Assembly (NCBI RefSeq): GCF_030818015.1
Contig: NZ_JAUSZX010000001.1
Span: 1,426,001-1,490,000 of the forward strand
Direction of reading: 5' to 3'
Source of the DNA: Arthrobacter globiformis
GTDB lineage: Bacteria > Actinomycetota > Actinomycetes > Actinomycetales > Micrococcaceae
Length of the DNA stretch: 64,000 nucleotides
The first letter of the stretch is position 1; the number at the start of each line of letters is the position of its first letter. Of this stretch, positions 1-10,792 are shown piece by piece. Under the pieces are notes generated by a model that searched no databases, was not told the origin of the DNA, and was given only the letters and a program-made list of their open reading frames with translations. A program made the translations under genes and the position numbers.

Positions 1-1
1 G

Positions 2-679
2 GCGGTGTTTTTTTACAACGACAACATAAAAAGGAGCCGGGCCGGGGAGTACAACCCGCAGATCAGTCCCTCGGATTTCACGACCGACATCACCAACAAA
101 TACTTCGCTCTCCCGGTCGGCAAGAAAATGACGTACGAGACCACTGGCCAAGGAGGAGTCACCGAACGGATCGAAATTGAGATCCTGCCGGAGAAGAAGC
201 AGATAGAGGGCTTTGAGACCGTCATCTATCTGGACAAGGAATACAAGAACGGGCAACTGGTGGAGGAAACCAGAGACTACCTTGCACAACACAAGAACGG
301 TGACGTGTGGTACTTCGGGGAAGATGTGAACAACTACTGGAATGGGTTGCTGCTGCACCACTCGGGCAGCTTCCTTCATGGGAAAGACGGTGCAAAAGCC
401 GGGATTTGGATGAAGGACGAGCAGCGCGTTGGTGATTCCTACCGGCAGGAGTTCTACATTGGCAACGCGGAAGACATGAGGGATACCGTCGCCACCGGCC
501 AGACCGTCTCCACGAAAACCGGCAAATACACCGACTGCGTCAAGGTCTACGACTGGACGCCGCTTGAGAAACACTCACGGGAGCACAAATATTACTGCCC
601 TCAGGTCAAGTCATTGGTCCTCACCGAGGACCTCGAGACGGGCAGCCGGTCAGAACTCGTAAGTGTTGTCCAGCCGTAG
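2..679 (+). CDS. Conserved protein of unknown function, 5' partial
   Basis: The reading frame is open to the left edge, so the true start is probably outside the window. A GTG at position 5 has no visible ribosome binding site. The visible 224 residues are hydrophilic, with no membrane segment. Strand-rich stretches alternate with acidic loops, and the segments DVWYFGEDVNNY, KVGDSYRQEF-like (here RVGDSYRQEFYIGNAEDM) and YTDCVKVYDWTPLE give it the look of a widespread single-domain protein of unknown function that is usually exported behind a signal peptide. The signal peptide would lie in the missing part. No catalytic motif is recognised. The gene ends just before an intergenic repeat carrying GGTTTCGACAGG. 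Confidence 0.7.
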   Translation, partial: AVFFYNDNIKRSRAGEYNPQISPSDFTTDITNKYFALPVGKKMTYETTGQGGVTERIEIEILPEKKQIEGFETVIYLDKEYKNGQLVEETRDYLAQHKNGDVWYFGEDVNNYWNGLLLHHSGSFLHGKDGAKAGIWMKDEQRVGDSYRQEFYIGNAEDMRDTVATGQTVSTKTGKYTDCVKVYDWTPLEKHSREHKYYCPQVKSLVLTEDLETGSRSELVSVVQP

Positions 680-716
680 GCTCAACCGGAAGGGCTGGGT
701 TTCGACAGGTTTGATT
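680..716. repeat. Dispersed GGTTTCGACAGGCTCAACC-type intergenic repeat
   Basis: Two pieces of a short motif lie directly after the stop codon: GGCTCAACCGG and GGGTTTCGACAGG. The same motif, in either orientation and in varying completeness, recurs at about 8391, 20938, 25592, 25961 and 55198. All copies are intergenic or at gene ends. Confidence 0.55.
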
Positions 717-755
717 TCGTAACAGGAGGTCCGAGCGGCTCAGCAACTATTCGGA

Positions 756-973
756 GTGTTGAGCTCTCCGGCGCTCCAGGCTCTTGCGGACTTTGCCTTT
801 CCGCGAGGCCCGTCCGTGAAGGAAAAGGTGCTCGAGGAAAGTCAGCGCTCCCTCAACGAGCAGGAGTATGAAGTCAACCACCATGTGGCCCCCATCTGTG
901 GCTTTCGTTTGACGTGCCGGTGCGATTCATACTTGTCCAGTTTTCCCAATGCCGCCACCGAGCGGTGGCTGCA
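756..973 (+). other. Uncertain reading frame or gene remnant between convergent genes
   Basis: The 294-base gap between the first gene and the convergent 974-1552 gene contains a GTG-initiated frame (756-1049) preceded by AGGAGG at 724-729, too far upstream to be its ribosome binding site. Its first 50 or so residues (GPSVKEKVLEESQRSLNEQE) look protein-like. The rest runs into the antisense of the next gene and has no plausible composition. I read this as non-coding or the decayed end of a former gene. Nothing else is visible in the gap. Confidence 0.2.
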
Positions 974-1552
974 CTACGACGCGGCCGAGTTGAAGCCGGG
1001 GTCGGTCGTCGCCGTCTCCAGGAGCCGGTCGAAGCTGCGAATGCCGTAATCCGGTGGCGTGGCTGCGATGACGATCCGCGTCGTGGTGACTACGTCAGTT
1101 TTCGGCTTGGCATTCTGCTGCGGCTTCGGTGAGGGCTGCGGGACGGCCTTCAGGTGCAGGCCGGACACCCCGCTCACCAGCAGCGGGAGGCTCCCGCCCT
1201 CGACGAGAAGTGAGCGGAGCCCGTCCGGTGAGAGTTGGTTCGTCCGGTCCGCCGTCAGTTCAAGCATCACGTCATTGACGGTCCCGGTCAGCCCCTGCAG
1301 GAACGCCCGCTCGCTGGAATTCTTGCCGAGGATGGCCAGGATCGTAAACGCTGTGGCGAAGGCTGCGACGAACAGCATGGTGGCGCCGACATCCCTCAGG
1401 GCAGGCGTGAAGGTCATCAGGAGCAGGCACAGGACGAAGCCGATGACGGAAAACCCTCCGAACATGGAGCCGGCGCCGTCGGCCGGCCTGCCGCTCCATT
1501 GCTTGGAGGTGAAGCTGCAGACTTCCCTGGACGCGGTGCGTGGACTTGGCAT
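974..1552 (-). CDS. Small membrane protein of unknown function
   Basis: The 192-residue product has a basic N-terminus, two adjacent hydrophobic segments at about residues 32-50 and 55-75 (GFSVIGFVLCLLLMTF and a following Ala/Phe-rich helix), and then a soluble C-terminal region ending in a Pro/Lys-rich linker and a short tail. It starts two bases after the stop of the upstream 1555-2271 gene and is therefore almost certainly co-transcribed and translationally coupled with it. The upstream partner is predicted to be a coiled coil, so the pair could form a membrane-anchored complex; this is inference. I do not recognise a family. Confidence 0.6.
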   Translation of the reverse strand: MPSPRTASREVCSFTSKQWSGRPADGAGSMFGGFSVIGFVLCLLLMTFTPALRDVGATMLFVAAFATAFTILAILGKNSSERAFLQGLTGTVNDVMLELTADRTNQLSPDGLRSLLVEGGSLPLLVSGVSGLHLKAVPQPSPKPQQNAKPKTDVVTTTRIVIAATPPDYGIRSFDRLLETATTDPGFNSAAS

Positions 1553-1554
1553 GA

Positions 1555-2271
1555 TCAGTTCCCTTTCACTTCCAGCAGGGCCTCGGCCATACTGATTGCT
1601 TCCCGCGCTTCCCGAAGACTTTCCCGAAGGGCAGGATCCGGGAAACCGAGGCTGATGCCCTCCGGGGAGGGGGAAAGATCATCGGCGACCCTCCGGAGAT
1701 TTTCCCGCTCCAGCGCGAGCATGCGCGACGACGTCAGTTTGACCCTGCTCTTCTCCAGTTCAAACAGCGATGTGTTGATTTGGTCCCGGCGCGCCCTGAT
1801 CGAATGGCAGACTTCCTGGACGCGCTGCGTGCGGCTGGTGAACATCCGCTCCATCTTGGCAGCCACGTCATGAAGTTCCCTCAGGGTGCCGTATCTCCGC
1901 GCCTCATTGGTTCCGCTGTGCCGGGTCAGGAGCTGACTGATGAGCGAGAGGCGCTGACCCCACAGCTTGAGCCCTGCCTGGTTTTGGGTGAGGAGCAGTT
2001 CGGCAGCGCCAAGAGCCGTGGCCAGGGCATCCCGCCGCGGTGTGAGCTTGCCGGCCGCTGCGTCCAGCCGTGCGATGAATTCCGAGTAGTTGTCGAGCGA
2101 CGGCGGCGCGGGACTTTCCTCCCTGCTCGCCACCCGCATGGCGGGCGGGGCAGGCGGCCCGTTGGCCGCCGTCGGACTTTCCTTCCTTGTTCCGCTACGC
2201 GGAGGATTCGGCGGCTTTCGCGGCGGGACGGCGCGGGGTTCTGGCCCGGAGTCAGGTGCGCCGTCGCTCAT
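1555..2271 (-). CDS. Coiled-coil protein of unknown function
   Basis: The 238-residue product begins with about 60 residues of Pro/Arg-rich low-complexity sequence. A long charged helical region follows, from about residue 62 to the end, rich in Leu, Arg, Glu and Ala with heptad-like spacing (for example LYNY-free runs such as RRDQINTSLFELEKSRVKL). There are no membrane segments and no cysteines of note. It is the first gene of a two-gene unit with the small membrane protein that follows at two bases distance. GGGGAT upstream of the ATG can serve as ribosome binding site. Function not recognised. Confidence 0.6.
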   Translation of the reverse strand: MSDGAPDSGPEPRAVPPRKPPNPPRSGTRKESPTAANGPPAPPAMRVASREESPAPPSLDNYSEFIARLDAAAGKLTPRRDALATALGAAELLLTQNQAGLKLWGQRLSLISQLLTRHSGTNEARRYGTLRELHDVAAKMERMFTSRTQRVQEVCHSIRARRDQINTSLFELEKSRVKLTSSRMLALERENLRRVADDLSPSPEGISLGFPDPALRESLREAREAISMAEALLEVKGN

Positions 2272-2455
2272 GATCAGTCATCCCCATTCATGATCCGTCC
2301 GGGGCGGCGTCACACCGCCCCGAACGAGGCAGGAGCGCCCGCGCACCTGCCTGTGAATGCTCATTGTAAAGCGCGGGACTGACGTTGTCTGCGGGCCGCC
2401 TGGTCCAGGCCGGACGACGCGGTACGCGCGGACGGGCTTCGGTCATCGATCCATC

Positions 2456-4144
2456 TCACGTCCCCGGCGGGAACAGCGGCCGGTACACCGGTGGGAAGGC
2501 GTTCGCGGGCAGGGGGTCACGCTTGGGCGGGGCGGCGGTGATGGGGTCGTTGGTCCGCAGATTGGCTACCGCGTACTGAACCATCATGTCGTGGTCCTCG
2601 TGCACCAGGTTGTGGCAATGGATCATGTACCGCCCTCCCTCCTGCGCCGTGGTGTCGAACTGCATCAGCGCGGTGATGGACTCGTTCTCACCGGTGTAGA
2701 AGACGTCCTTGGGGCCGAGCTCCCAGGCGAATGGTTTGCCGCCGTTGGTGTTGCGGGCGATGATTTTGGCGTCGATCAGGTGGATGTGTACTGGATGGAA
2801 CCATCCTCCGGATTGGTTGATGATGGTCCACTGCTCGACGGCGAAAGGCTGCGGGTTGCCGAACAGCTTGGTGAACCCGGACCTTTCCACGTCCTCCCAC
2901 CGGACGCCGTTGATGCTCCATTGGCCGTTCTGGCGCTCGAACCTGAGCTGCCTCTTTACCGTGGCCATCTGCGGGGTCAGGCTCATGGTGTCGATGCCGC
3001 CACGGGCCGCGGTGGGCGACCCCCCGTTGTCCAGCCGCGACGGGATCGAGGAGATGGACCCTGCACCGGAGCCCGAATCGGCGACCACCTGGAAGCGCAT
3101 GATCTTGTCCGTGTTGGCAAAGTCGATGTTGTTCTTGTTGCTGAGGTTGCGCAGGTCGACGGTCTGCCCGGGCCTGTACTTGCGGAAGTCGACCAGGATT
3201 TCGGTGCGCTCCGCAGTGCCCATTCGCCATGACGAAACGGCCTGGACCACCGGCGTCATGCCGGCGTCGGTGGCTACGATGTAGACGGGTTCGCCGTTGG
3301 AGAGGGCGGGCCGGTAGGAGCGTGAGATCGATGCAACGAGCACGCGGAAACGGTAAATGCGCGGCTTGACCTTCATGGTTGGCCAAGGCACGCCGTTGAC
3401 CAGGATCACGTCACCCCAGAGTCCCTTTTGGCTGTTGTCGCTGTACCCGAGCGAGCCGTCCGACTGGAACAGTGCGTCGGAAAGCATCAGCGGCACGTCG
3501 AACTCCCCTTGCGGCAGCTGCGCGCGCTCGAAACGGTCCGTCAGTGGGTAGAAGCCGGCCAGTCCGGAATACACATTCTGGGCGGTGATGTGGTGCTTGT
3601 GGTCGTGGTACCAAAGCGTCCGCGCTGCCTGCCTGTTGGGATAGTGGTAATTCTTGAAGAAACCGGGGACGGTGATGTCATTGGCATAGCCGTCGTACTG
3701 GGGGAGGGACGCCGAGCCGTGCAGGTGCGTGGAGGTGCTGAATGTCCCCGGCTGGAGCAGGCCGTTCTGGGGGAATGCGTTGCGGATCCGGACCTCGATC
3801 CGGCTGCCCTGCCTGGCCCGGATGGTGGGACCCGGGAAGATCCCGTTGTACCCGGCCACGGTGGTGGACAGGCCCGGCAGCATGCGGGCCTGTCCGAGTT
3901 TCTGGGTGAGGGCGTAGCGCTCGAATGGGCGACGCGGGTCGCCGCCATCGAAACCCCGCTGAAACGGAACGAGCTCCGGAGGCCGCCGGAAGACAGCCCT
4001 GAAAGGGACCGGCGTGTTCTGCGGTGCAAGCTGACTCTGACTAATAGGTTCCGTGGTCGCCGCCGGCCCAGCGCCGCCGGGCAACACTCCGGTCAGAGCA
4101 GCGCCCACCGCACCCAGTTTCAGTACTTCCCTGCGAGACGTCAT
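2456..4144 (-). CDS. Tat-exported multicopper oxidase (laccase / bilirubin-oxidase type)
   Basis: The 562-residue product is chosen to start at the ATG at 4144, which has GGAGGAG six bases upstream and puts the twin-arginine signal SRREVLK at residues 3-9, followed by a hydrophobic stretch to about residue 30. Four copper-binding motifs appear in canonical order: HLHG near residue 140, WYHDH near 178, HPVHIHL near 452, and HCHNLVHEDHDMM near 509-521. The last carries the type-1 Cys and a Met in the axial position. This fits a folded, copper-loaded, Tat-exported oxidase that couples oxidation of phenolic or metal substrates to reduction of oxygen to water. It resembles the CotA/bilirubin-oxidase branch more than copper-resistance CopA, which has Met-rich loops not seen here. 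It is a single gene with a 180-base gap behind it. Confidence 0.9.
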   Translation of the reverse strand: MTSRREVLKLGAVGAALTGVLPGGAGPAATTEPISQSQLAPQNTPVPFRAVFRRPPELVPFQRGFDGGDPRRPFERYALTQKLGQARMLPGLSTTVAGYNGIFPGPTIRARQGSRIEVRIRNAFPQNGLLQPGTFSTSTHLHGSASLPQYDGYANDITVPGFFKNYHYPNRQAARTLWYHDHKHHITAQNVYSGLAGFYPLTDRFERAQLPQGEFDVPLMLSDALFQSDGSLGYSDNSQKGLWGDVILVNGVPWPTMKVKPRIYRFRVLVASISRSYRPALSNGEPVYIVATDAGMTPVVQAVSSWRMGTAERTEILVDFRKYRPGQTVDLRNLSNKNNIDFANTDKIMRFQVVADSGSGAGSISSIPSRLDNGGSPTAARGGIDTMSLTPQMATVKRQLRFERQNGQWSINGVRWEDVERSGFTKLFGNPQPFAVEQWTIINQSGGWFHPVHIHLIDAKIIARNTNGGKPFAWELGPKDVFYTGENESITALMQFDTTAQEGGRYMIHCHNLVHEDHDMMVQYAVANLRTNDPITAAPPKRDPLPANAFPPVYRPLFPPGT

Positions 4145-4167
4145 TGTCTCCTCCAGACATTGGGATC

Positions 4168-4183
4168 GTATGTATCGACATAC
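4168..4183. promoter_or_regulatory. Inverted repeat upstream of the multicopper oxidase
   Basis: GTATGT-ATCG-ACATAC is a perfect 6+6 inverted repeat 24 bases upstream of the oxidase start, in the divergent region shared with the 4484 gene. It is a candidate operator. The remaining 300 bases of this gap show only a second short palindrome, GTGTCC-GCC-GGACAC, near 4259-4273. Confidence 0.35.
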
Positions 4184-4483
4184 AGCGAACCCGCGACGAA
4201 TGGCCGCGGGTTCGCCGTCCCCCCAAGGGGCTGCAGAGACCTGGATGCAACGACGCCAGTGTCCGCCGGACACGTTGGGAAAATCCTGCAGGCCCTGCCA
4301 GCCCGGACTGCGCTTCAACCCAAATGGGGCGTTGACTGCCCGGCGCGGCTGCAGCCAGGTCAGGATCCTGGCCGGGTTTCCCTGTACAGCTCTGCCCGTT
4401 GACGCGATGCTTGGGAACTGTCACTCTGACGGCAAAGCCCCGATGGGCACGACGCGACGCCTCGGTCGGCGAAGGAGACGGAC

Positions 4484-4933
4484 ATGAGCGAGCTCGACGA
4501 TTTCCTGACCGCCATGCTGGACCGACAGATAGCAGCGGAAACGGCGATCCACAACGGCGATGTGGAGCCGAGAATGGCCCTGTGGTCACGCTCCGATCCG
4601 GTCACCTTACTGGGCGCGATGGGCATGTCCAACGTGGGGTGGGACGCCGTCGGTCGGACGTTTCGCTGGGTGGCGTCACGGTTCTCGAATTGCACCGCTT
4701 ACAGTTTCGAGCTGCTGGCCGCCGGGGCCTGCGGGGACCTTGCGTACACCGTCGGGTTCGAGCGCGCTGACCTGTCGGTCGACGGCGGTCCGCCCCAGTC
4801 CACCAAGGTCCGCGTCACCCACGTCTACCGCCGCGAAGGCGGAGAGTGGAAGATCGTCCACCGGCACGGCGACTATGTTCCGCTTGACGCGACCGCTGCG
4901 GCTGGGGGAAGCCCAGCCGGACCGGAGACATGA
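4484..4933 (+). CDS. NTF2-like / SnoaL-type (DUF4440-like) protein
   Basis: The 149-residue protein begins at an ATG preceded by AAGGAGA. It has the cone-shaped NTF2 fold signature: an N-terminal helix, a helix with the TAIHNGDVEPRMALWS pattern (amount of substrate times a day-in-assay style 'GD..p.l.l.s..d' motif typical of ketosteroid-isomerase-like proteins), then antiparallel strands ending in VRVTHVYRREGGEWKIVHRH. The final strand, with W-K-I-V-H-R-H, is the hallmark of the family. Members act as small isomerases, hydrolases or ligand-binding scaffolds. The substrate cannot be told from sequence. The gene stands alone between the oxidase and the DUF2231 gene. Confidence 0.7.
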   Translation: MSELDDFLTAMLDRQIAAETAIHNGDVEPRMALWSRSDPVTLLGAMGMSNVGWDAVGRTFRWVASRFSNCTAYSFELLAAGACGDLAYTVGFERADLSVDGGPPQSTKVRVTHVYRREGGEWKIVHRHGDYVPLDATAAAGGSPAGPET

Positions 4934-4992
4934 CACCGGGCTCAGCGGCCATCTCTATGCAGCCGTGCCGCGCGGGCGTACCGTGACTGACC

Positions 4993-7004
<2,012 letters not shown>

Positions 7005-7008
<4 letters not shown>

Positions 7009-7895
7009 GCGTTCTCCTTGCTGGTTGTGGAAGTCGATTCTGTCGCCGCCGTGGCCGCGGTGGCCGCCCAGCTGGCGAGCAGCCGGAGGCCGTCCTCTGA
7101 CGGGGTGCCGGGGTCGGCGCTGTAGGCGGTGAGCGTGAGCCCGGGCGCGTTCGGGAGCATTAGGGCGTCGAACGCCAGGTGGAGGTCTCCGACGGCGGGG
7201 TGGCGGAAGTCCTTGTAGCCTCCGCGGTGGAGGCGCACGTCGCGCCGTGCCCACCGGGCGCGGAAGTCCTCCGAACGGGTGGACAGCTCCCCGATCAGGT
7301 CGGCGAGGGACTTGTTGAACGGGTCACGGCCCGCCTCGGTATGGAGGATCGCGACGGAGGTGCTGGCCGCCTTCTCCCAGTCCGGGTACAGGACGTGCGA
7401 GCGGTGGTCGAGGAAAGCGAAACGTGCGAGGTTCACGGTTCCGGTGTTCTGTCCGTACGCCTCGGAGTACAAGGCGCGCCCGAGGCCGTTGATCGCCAGG
7501 ACGTCCAGCCGGCCGTTGCGGACGAACGCGGGCACGCCCACCATGGAGTCCAACAGCCTCTGCACGCTGGGGGTCACGGCCCCGCTGGGCTTGCCCTGCG
7601 GCCGCGCCGAAGGTGACGCCGCTCGGGCCAGATTGTAGAGGTGCTCGCGTTCGGCTTCGTTCAGCTGGAGCGCCGTGGCGAGCGACTCGAGCACGCTTTC
7701 GGAGACCCCGGCAAGCGAGCCGCGTTCGACTTTGGTGTAGTACTCGACCGAGACGCCGGCCAGCAGCGCGACCTCTTCGCGGCGGAGCCCGGGGACGCGC
7801 CGGGTGCCACCGAACTTGGGCAGGCCCGTCTGCTCCGGGGTGAGCTTCGCTCGCCGGGTGCCGAGGAACTCACGGATCTCGCTGCGGTTGTCCAT
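7005..7895 (-). CDS. XRE-family regulator with MmyB-like ligand-binding domain
   Basis: This 296-residue transcription regulator has an N-terminal helix-turn-helix at about residues 10-75 (RRVPGLRREEVALLAGVS and YYTKVERG are typical of this class). The C-terminal domain of about 170 residues resembles the MmyB/MltR ligand-binding domain, with VQRLLDSM, DVLAINGLGRALYS and RWARRDVRLHRGG. The start at 7895 is chosen because the family consistently begins a few residues before the helix-turn-helix; the ribosome binding site is weak. It is followed, with overlap, by the cupin and then the reductase, and it is divergent from a carboxymuconolactone decarboxylase. It probably controls both units. Confidence 0.85.
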
Positions 7896-7988
7896 GCCGA
7901 CCACGCTACGTCCACCATCCGGTTCCGAGGGAGGCCCTGTCAGTACCATGCTTCGACGGACCCCGTATCGGCCGGGGCTCCCGCGCGG

Positions 7989-8032
7989 CCGGAGGTGCGT
8001 GTTGACTCGTGTCATGACCGGTCGACCTCCGG
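7989..8032. promoter_or_regulatory. Divergent promoter region with spaced inverted repeat
   Basis: Between the regulator start (7895) and the decarboxylase start (8061) lie 8-base arms CCGGAGGT (7989-7996) and ACCTCCGG (8025-8032). They flank a TTGACT box at about 8002-8007 that could be the -35 element of the decarboxylase gene. No convincing -10 hexamer is seen. Candidate operator for the MmyB-like regulator. Confidence 0.35.
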
Positions 8033-8060
8033 CGAAAACCCGCTGAAAGGAAGAATCAAC

Positions 8061-8378
8061 GTGCCCGAAAACCCCCTCGCCGACTTCGCACCCGCGCTCA
8101 TCGGCTACACCAATGACGTCCTGTTCGGCCAGGTATGGGAACGCCCCGAGCTCTCCCCGCGTGACCGCAGCCTCATCACGGTCGCGGCGCTGGTCGCCGG
8201 CGGCAACACCGAGCAGCTGACCTTCCACCTCGACTACGCCAAGCAGAACGGCCTCACTGAGCAGGAGGTGATCGAAGCCATTACCCACCTCGCCTTCTAC
8301 GCCGGATGGCCCAAGGCCATGTCGGCCATGACCGTCGCGAAGAACGTCTTCACCGCCGGTCCGAGGCAGGACAACTGA
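8061..8378 (+). CDS. Carboxymuconolactone decarboxylase family protein (AhpD-like fold)
   Basis: The 105-residue all-helical protein starts at GTG with GAAAGGAAG ten bases upstream. It carries the family pattern LSPRDRSLITVAALVAGG...QLTFHLDYAKQNGLTEQEV and AFYAGWPKAMSAM. The AhpD-type CxxC pair is absent, so this is the PcaC-like or general CMD branch rather than a thiol peroxidase partner. In genomes where such a gene sits opposite a cupin and an aldo/keto reductase it is thought to act on a small lactone or quinone-derived compound; that is inference here. Its upstream region is shared with the regulator gene. Confidence 0.85.
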   Translation: MPENPLADFAPALIGYTNDVLFGQVWERPELSPRDRSLITVAALVAGGNTEQLTFHLDYAKQNGLTEQEVIEAITHLAFYAGWPKAMSAMTVAKNVFTAGPRQDN

Positions 8379-8390
8379 CCTAGCGTTGGT

Positions 8391-8466
8391 TTCGGCAGGC
8401 TCAACCGGGGGGGCTCAACCGGCGGGGTCAGCCTTGGCTTCGGCAGGCTCGGTTTCGACGGGCTCG
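8391..8466. repeat. Dispersed repeat cluster overlapping a gene 3' end
   Basis: Several copies of the (GGTTTCG)(A/G)C(A/G)GGCTC(AACC) motif are packed together here. They run into the last codons of the GH15 gene, so its C-terminal residues (ending EPVETEPAEAKADPAG) are encoded by repeat sequence. Confidence 0.6.
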
Positions 8467-10268
8467 CCCAGCCGTTGCCCGCAAGAAGCGTCACGGAGGG
8501 CCAGGGCTGCCTGGACCAGTGCGGAGTGAGTCAAGGCCTGGGGGTAGTTTCCCAGCAGTGTCCCGCTGGCGGGGTCGATCTCCTCGCTGAACAAACCCAG
8601 CGGACCGGCGACCCCCAGCAGCGACTCGAACATTTCCGCGGCCTCCGCTGCCCGTCCCGTGAGGGCGAGGGCCTGGACGAGCCAGAAGGAGCAGGGCAGG
8701 AAGGCCCCCTCGTTCCCGGGCAGCCCGTCCTGGCCCGGCGGGTAGCGGTACAGGAACGGGTAGCCCGCCGACAGTTCCGTCCACACAGCATCCACCGTGC
8801 CCCGCACCCGTGCAGAGCCGGCTTCCTCGAAGCCGGTCACAGGGAGGATCAGCAGGGCGGAGTCGAGGTCGCCCGAGCCGTACGAGCGGGTGTACGTGTT
8901 TCTGGCAGTGTCGAATCCCCGGGCCTTGATGTCGGCGGCGACCGCGTCTCGCGCGCCTTCCCACCGGAGCCGCCGCCGGGTGCTGATGCGGTGGGTCCTG
9001 GCGATCCGCAGCGCCCGGTCCAAGGCGAGCCAGCCCATGATCTTGGAATGCACGTGGTGCGCGGCGTCCGCGCGGATTTCCCAGATGCCGGCGTCCGGTT
9101 CCGGCCAGCGCCGCGCGACGAGATCGGTGAACCCCCGCATCGCCCGCCATGTCTCCGAATTGAGCCGGTGTCCCTGCCGGACGAGGTTCCACGCGGCGTC
9201 CAGGACCCAGCCGTAGCCGTCCAGCTGATGCTGGTGGGCGGCGCCGTTCCCCATCCTTACCGGAGCGCTTCCCACGTAGCCCGGCCAGTTCTGCAGGGTG
9301 CGCTCGCGGGGAACATGCCCTCCGGTCAGGGTCAGCAGGGCAGGCAGCCGGGGCCGCTGCAGCCGGCTGGCATGCAGGAGCCAGTTCAGGAAGTTCAGGG
9401 CCTCGCCGTCTTTGCCCAGGGCGAGGAAGGCGGCGATGCCGATGCTGGCGTCCCGTGGCCACGCATACCTGTAGTCCCAGTTCCGGATGCCGCCTGGATC
9501 CTCCGGCAGGGACGTGGTGGGAGCCGCGACCGGCGCGCCCGAGGGGGAGTAGGTCAGCAGCTTGAGTGTCAGCAGGCTCCGCACCACAGGTTCCCGGAAC
9601 GGCACGTCCTCGCTGATGCCGGTAGCCCACTCCCGCCAGCGGGCCTCGTCGGCTTCCACCAGGTCCCAGGCGGTTTCCGGATCGACCCAGATCAGGGGTT
9701 CCGTGTACGCCAGGGCGAGCACCATCACAACGGGACGTCCGGGTTCAACGGTGATTGCCGTCGTCGTGCACGGTTCTACCCGCATCCCGCCGCTGCAGCC
9801 AAGCGACATGGCCAGCGCGCCCCATTCGCACACCAGGTGCTGCCCTTGCCGGACGCGGGGGTGAAGGTGGCGCTCGCCAAAACGCGGGTCAAAAACGACG
9901 GCGGCCTCCGCCGGTGCGCCGTTGGCCTCCAGCCGCCGGATCAGGAGAGTGGTGGGCAGCAGGCGGCCCGATACCTCCGCCACCATCGCTTCGGTGAGTT
10001 TCAGCGTGCCGCCGTCCGTGGCCCAGACCGTCTCGATCGTCGCGGTGTGCGGCCGGTACCGGCGGACGAGGCGCTCGGCGGGCAGCGCCGGGCCGGCGCG
10101 GAAAGTGCCGGCCTCGGGGCCGCCGAGCAGGGCGCCAAAGACGGGGTCGCCGTCGAAGGTGGGCGCACAGAGCCAGTCGACGCCGCCGTCGGCCGAGACC
10201 AGGGCAGCCGTGCGCGTGTCTCCCAGCAGCCCGTAATCCGCAAGGGCGGGGGAGTGCCTGGCGTCCAT
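8415..10268 (-). CDS. Glycoside hydrolase family 15 protein (glucoamylase/trehalase-like)
   Basis: The 617-residue cytoplasmic-type GH15 enzyme starts at the ATG at 10268, with GGGAGAAGG eight to ten bases upstream. A TTG at 10304 overlapping the stop of the upstream gene (TTGA) is an alternative start. The N-terminal beta-sandwich begins ALADYGLLGDTRTAALVS and DWLCAPTFDG. The (alpha/alpha)6 barrel carries the substrate-binding NWDYRYAWPRDA near residue 270 and the catalytic-end motif EEIDPASGTLLGNYPQALTH near 585. Bacterial enzymes of this branch hydrolyse trehalose, maltose or maltooligosaccharides. No signal peptide. The C-terminal tail after about residue 600 runs into an intergenic repeat. 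Confidence 0.9.
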   Translation of the reverse strand: MDARHSPALADYGLLGDTRTAALVSADGGVDWLCAPTFDGDPVFGALLGGPEAGTFRAGPALPAERLVRRYRPHTATIETVWATDGGTLKLTEAMVAEVSGRLLPTTLLIRRLEANGAPAEAAVVFDPRFGERHLHPRVRQGQHLVCEWGALAMSLGCSGGMRVEPCTTTAITVEPGRPVVMVLALAYTEPLIWVDPETAWDLVEADEARWREWATGISEDVPFREPVVRSLLTLKLLTYSPSGAPVAAPTTSLPEDPGGIRNWDYRYAWPRDASIGIAAFLALGKDGEALNFLNWLLHASRLQRPRLPALLTLTGGHVPRERTLQNWPGYVGSAPVRMGNGAAHQHQLDGYGWVLDAAWNLVRQGHRLNSETWRAMRGFTDLVARRWPEPDAGIWEIRADAAHHVHSKIMGWLALDRALRIARTHRISTRRRLRWEGARDAVAADIKARGFDTARNTYTRSYGSGDLDSALLILPVTGFEEAGSARVRGTVDAVWTELSAGYPFLYRYPPGQDGLPGNEGAFLPCSFWLVQALALTGRAAEAAEMFESLLGVAGPLGLFSEEIDPASGTLLGNYPQALTHSALVQAALALRDASCGQRLGEPVETEPAEAKADPAG

Positions 10269-10300
10269 GATTCCGTTCACCTTCTCCCTCTTTGGAGCCG

Positions 10301-10792
10301 TCAACTGGCCGTGAGGAGCAGCCCGAGCAGGGAGCCGTAGACCACATGGGCCGCCACGGCCACCGCTGGCGTCTGGATTCCGTAGTTCAGGCCCAGCAGG
10401 CCCGGCGGTTCAAGGGCTGCTCGGCTGGCGGGACCGGCCCTGGTGCTGGCCATTCTGGGATGGATGCCGGGCAGCAGGGGCAGGATGACCGTCAGCGCCA
10501 CGGCAACGTGAAGGAGCCCCAGCAGCGCGCCGATCCACCACGTGGCCCTGCCCAACAGCGCAAAGACCGCCGCGTAGCCGAGGGCGAAGACCTGCCCTGC
10601 TGCCAGGTGGATGAAGAAGCCCGCGATCCGCGCCTTGTCCGGATCCGGCGTGACGAGGCTGCCCAGGACCAGCGGCAGGTCGAGCCGGGTCCAACCGGCC
10701 ATCTGGAAGGCAATCATCACTGCAGTCAGGGCTGCGGTGGCGAGCAGCCCGAACAGCGCCCAGCCTTGCCAGTCCATCTCAACCGCCCGCAT
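10301..10792 (-). CDS. Four-helix membrane protein of unknown function
   Basis: The 163-residue protein has four hydrophobic segments (about residues 11-30, 58-83, 85-105 and 140-160). LVLGSLVTPDPDKARIAGFF lies between the first and second and G-rich turns at the ends. An ATG at 10777 (MDWQGW) is an alternative start. The stop TGA overlaps a possible TTG start of the GH15 gene, so the two are likely one transcript. A 27-base inverted repeat sits right at the upstream start codon. I do not recognise the family well enough to name a function. Confidence 0.65.
   Translation of the reverse strand: MRAVEMDWQGWALFGLLATAALTAVMIAFQMAGWTRLDLPLVLGSLVTPDPDKARIAGFFIHLAAGQVFALGYAAVFALLGRATWWIGALLGLLHVAVALTVILPLLPGIHPRMASTRAGPASRAALEPPGLLGLNYGIQTPAVAVAAHVVYGSLLGLLLTAS

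Noticed and set aside
756..1049. Independent plus-strand gene
   Set aside because: Second half overlaps the antisense of a better-supported gene. The nearest ribosome-binding-site-like sequence is too far from the start.
8475..10340. 621-codon plus-strand frame antisense to the GH15 gene
   Set aside because: Shadow frame. The minus-strand product has clear GH15 motifs.
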